64,000 nucleotides of DNA from an uncultured Clostridia bacterium (GTDB lineage: Bacteria; Bacillota; Clostridia; RUG12999). A model generated the notes under the pieces. The model searched no databases, had not been told where the DNA came from, and saw only the letters and a program-made list of their open reading frames with translations. The translations under genes and the position numbers were made by a program. How positions within the stretch are numbered: position 1 is the first letter of the stretch; the number at the start of each line of letters is the position of its first letter. The stretch covers positions 48,016 to 112,015 of the forward strand of contig CAKVOK010000002.1 of NCBI GenBank assembly GCA_934792465.1, given 5' to 3'. Below, one piece after another: positions 61,898-64,000 of this stretch.

Positions 61898-63874
61898 ATG
61901 AATTACAGACAGGTACATCTTGATTTTCATACAAGCGAAAAAGTCCCCGGAATAGGCGAGAAGTTTTCGAAAGAACAGTTTCAGGGCGCATTAAAGGCAG
62001 GACACGTAAATTCAATTACGGTGTTTTCAAAATGCCACCACGGCTGGGCATACCACCCGAGCAAGGCAAATGAAATGCATCCGAATCTGAAATTCGATTT
62101 GTTGAAAAGCGAAATAGAAGCAGCACACGAAATCGGCGTCAAAACTCCTGTTTATATATCGGCGGGGCTTGACGAGAAAATGGTAAGACGTCACCCGGAA
62201 TGGCTGATAAGAAATAAAGACGAAAGCACGATATGGGTAAAGGATTTGGCACAGCCGGGATATCACAGATTTTGTTTCAATTCTCCGTATCTTCCGTATC
62301 TTTTGAAGCAGATTGAGGAAGTATGCGAAAATTATGACGCAGACGGAATATTCCTTGATATTGTGGGAGTTGTGCCGTGTTATTGTCAAAACTGCATAAA
62401 CACGCTCATAAACGAGGGAAAAGACCCGTATGATGAAAAAAATATATATGACCTTGCGGAACGTGTATATGCCAATTACACGTCGGAAGTCAGAAAATCC
62501 GTTGACAAATTCAAACCGGGATTACCGGTATTCCACAACGGCGGACATATAAGACGCGGCAGACGAGATCTGGCGCATATGAATACACATCTGGAGCTGG
62601 AGAGTCTGCCGACAGGCGGATGGGGATATGACCATTTTCCGCTTTCCGCAGCATATGCGAGAACGCTCGGCATGGATTTTCTCGGTATGACAGGCAAATT
62701 CCATACGACATGGGGAGAGTTCGGCGGATATAAGCACCCGAATGCACTGAGATACGAAGCGGCGCTTTCGACCTCAAACGGTGCGAAATGCTCGATAGGC
62801 GACCAGCTGCATCCGAGCGGCGAAATGGATATGACTACATACAGTATAATCGGTGCGGCATACAGCGAGATAGAGGAAAAGGAACCGTGGCTTGAAAATG
62901 CGCAAAATATAGCTGATATTGCGATATTTACGGTGGAATCGGCAGAAAATTATTATGCGGATATGGGATTCGGAACAGGACAAAGTACGCAGGTAGGGCA
63001 GAGCGACGCAGGCTGTACACGTATACTTTTGGAAGGAAAATATCTTTTCAATGCTATTGATGCGGAAGAGGATTTTTCAAAATATAAGCTGATAATTTTA
63101 CCGGACTGCATAAGAGTAGATGAGAAGCTTAAAGAAAAATTTGATTCGTATTTGAAAAAAGGCGGAAAGCTGCTGTTCAGCGGTACGTCCGGATTGTACA
63201 GAGATAGAGATGAATTTGCTTTTGATATGGGAATAAAATATGTTGGTGAGTGCGAGTATAATCCTACGTATTTAAGACCGAATTTCGATGTATCTCCGTT
63301 TGGGAACACGGCGTTTGTAATGTATAAGACGGCACAGAAAATAGAGAATATTTCCGCAAAGGAAATTGCTTCAAGGGAGAATCCCTATTTCAACCGTACA
63401 ACGTTTACGTTCTGCTCGCATTTCCATGCGCCGAGTACAATGGAATACGGCGGCTGCGGCATAGCGGTGACGGACAATACGGCGTATATAGCATGGAATA
63501 TATTTGAGGATTATGCCGATAAGGGAAGCCTTATATTTAAGAAAACGGTATGCTGCGTTATTGATGAACTGCTTAAAGATAAATCCGTTAAGACGGATTT
63601 GCCGGCGCAGGGCGTTGTGACGCTTACTGAACAAAACGAACGCCTTGTATTGCATCTTCTTTATGCCTCGCCCGTTAAGAGGGGAGTATGCGTGGAAGTA
63701 ATCGAGGACATACTGCCGTTATATAATGTTAATGCTTCCGTGCGGACGGATAAGAGCGTGAAGCGTGTATATCTTGCACCGCAAAACGAGGATATAGCAT
63801 TTACGCAAAAGGACGGCGAAGTAAGCTTTACCGTACCGAAGCTGGAAAATCACCAGATGGTTGTAATAGAATAA
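61898..63874 (+). CDS. GHL6/GH42-like glycoside hydrolase family protein
   Basis: The protein has 658 residues, no signal peptide, and GAGGAGG before ATG 61898. A TIM-barrel part (about 1-340: VHLDFHTSEKVPGIGEKF, FSKCHHGWAYHPSKANEMHP, DADGIFLDIVGVVPCYCQNC) is followed by a GH42-type trimerisation-like domain (about 390-520: YKLIILPDCIRVDEKLKEKF, YLKKGGKLLFSGTSGLYRD) and a small C-terminal beta domain. Such proteins are usually labelled hypothetical glycosyl hydrolase 6 or alpha-amylase family. The substrate is unknown. It belongs in theme with the polysaccharide locus but stands alone after the repeat. Confidence 0.8.
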   Translation: MNYRQVHLDFHTSEKVPGIGEKFSKEQFQGALKAGHVNSITVFSKCHHGWAYHPSKANEMHPNLKFDLLKSEIEAAHEIGVKTPVYISAGLDEKMVRRHPEWLIRNKDESTIWVKDLAQPGYHRFCFNSPYLPYLLKQIEEVCENYDADGIFLDIVGVVPCYCQNCINTLINEGKDPYDEKNIYDLAERVYANYTSEVRKSVDKFKPGLPVFHNGGHIRRGRRDLAHMNTHLELESLPTGGWGYDHFPLSAAYARTLGMDFLGMTGKFHTTWGEFGGYKHPNALRYEAALSTSNGAKCSIGDQLHPSGEMDMTTYSIIGAAYSEIEEKEPWLENAQNIADIAIFTVESAENYYADMGFGTGQSTQVGQSDAGCTRILLEGKYLFNAIDAEEDFSKYKLIILPDCIRVDEKLKEKFDSYLKKGGKLLFSGTSGLYRDRDEFAFDMGIKYVGECEYNPTYLRPNFDVSPFGNTAFVMYKTAQKIENISAKEIASRENPYFNRTTFTFCSHFHAPSTMEYGGCGIAVTDNTAYIAWNIFEDYADKGSLIFKKTVCCVIDELLKDKSVKTDLPAQGVVTLTEQNERLVLHLLYASPVKRGVCVEVIEDILPLYNVNASVRTDKSVKRVYLAPQNEDIAFTQKDGEVSFTVPKLENHQMVVIE

Positions 63875-63883
63875 ATATGCCAA

Positions 63884-63917
63884 AGCGACAGCGAAACGGT
63901 TTCGTTTTGCTGTCGCT
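63884..63917 (+). terminator. Terminator after the GHL6-like gene
   Basis: AGCGACAGC pairs with GCTGTCGCT, extended by AAACG/CGTTT, then CATTTTAT. The core resembles the other GCAAAA-type terminators of the window. Confidence 0.75.
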
Positions 63918-63942
63918 CATTTTATAATTATTTAATGACTGC

Positions 63943-63999
63943 TGAACAATTACAAAATGCACTCATATACTAATTTTTTCGGCATTTTGTAATTGTTCA
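63943..63999. repeat. 18-bp perfect inverted repeat at the window edge
   Basis: TGAACAATTACAAAATGC and GCATTTTGTAATTGTTCA are perfect complements with a 21-nt spacer. It may be a terminator for a gene beyond the edge or part of a small palindromic element. Confidence 0.7.
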
Positions 64000-64000
64000 A

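Overview
The window looks like a chromosomal segment of an anaerobic, moderately AT-rich Clostridia-type Firmicute, probably a gut polysaccharide degrader. The grounds are strong AGGAGG-type ribosome sites, sigma-A promoters with 17-bp spacing, surface-layer homology (SLH) domains on secreted proteins, LplB/LplC-type sugar ABC permeases, membrane-bound AraC regulators, a YtxC-type sporulation gene and DUF4317. The lineage is inferred from protein style; no rRNA or tRNA gene was seen.

Region 1 (1-43.8 kb) is one large carbohydrate-use locus on the + strand. It opens with the 3' part of a membrane AraC regulator. An S-layer-anchored heparinase II/III-type lyase with a CBM96-like module follows, then a permease/permease/lipoprotein ABC importer, a GH88 unsaturated uronyl hydrolase, a GH95 fucosidase/L-galactosidase, a broken GNAT gene and an SGNH esterase. 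A second block (13.9-41.6 kb) holds three large secreted proteins (two with SLH), a second ABC importer with its own membrane AraC regulator, two paralogous lyase-like toroid proteins separated by three small secreted beta-sandwich proteins, a GH29-like/GH88 fusion, a GH43-like enzyme and a GH29 fucosidase. A GH78-like rhamnosidase has its own promoter. The logic appears to be lyase cleavage at the cell surface, import of unsaturated oligosaccharides by two importers, and cytosolic trimming of unsaturated uronate, fucose (or L-galactose) and rhamnose. The target would be an acidic, deoxysugar-rich polysaccharide such as a pectin side chain or a bacterial exopolysaccharide. No sulfatase was found.

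Region 2 (44-50.6 kb) is mostly housekeeping: IscS/NifS and IscU/NifU, a divergent 36-codon membrane peptide, a DUF6873-like protein, YtxC, an unrecognised toroid glycosidase-like protein and a TSUP permease. Region 3 (50.7-54.3 kb, - strand) is a YtrA-type GntR/ABC operon with a clear operator. nagB, an AraC regulator and a CrtO-like membrane protein follow.

Region 4 (56.7-61.7 kb) is an exopolysaccharide-control module: DUF4317, a membrane-anchored degenerate SGNH protein, a Wzz/BY-kinase fusion with a tyrosine-rich tail, and a CpsB-type phosphatase. It is bounded by two near-identical 121-bp repeats in inverted orientation. Each repeat overlaps the stop codon of a neighbouring gene. A GHL6/GH42-like enzyme closes the window.

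Two kinds of non-coding repeat stand out: the 121-bp inverted pair, and a dispersed intergenic element that begins like GGACTTTATAAAAATGCACA and is often followed by a near-identical terminator hairpin.
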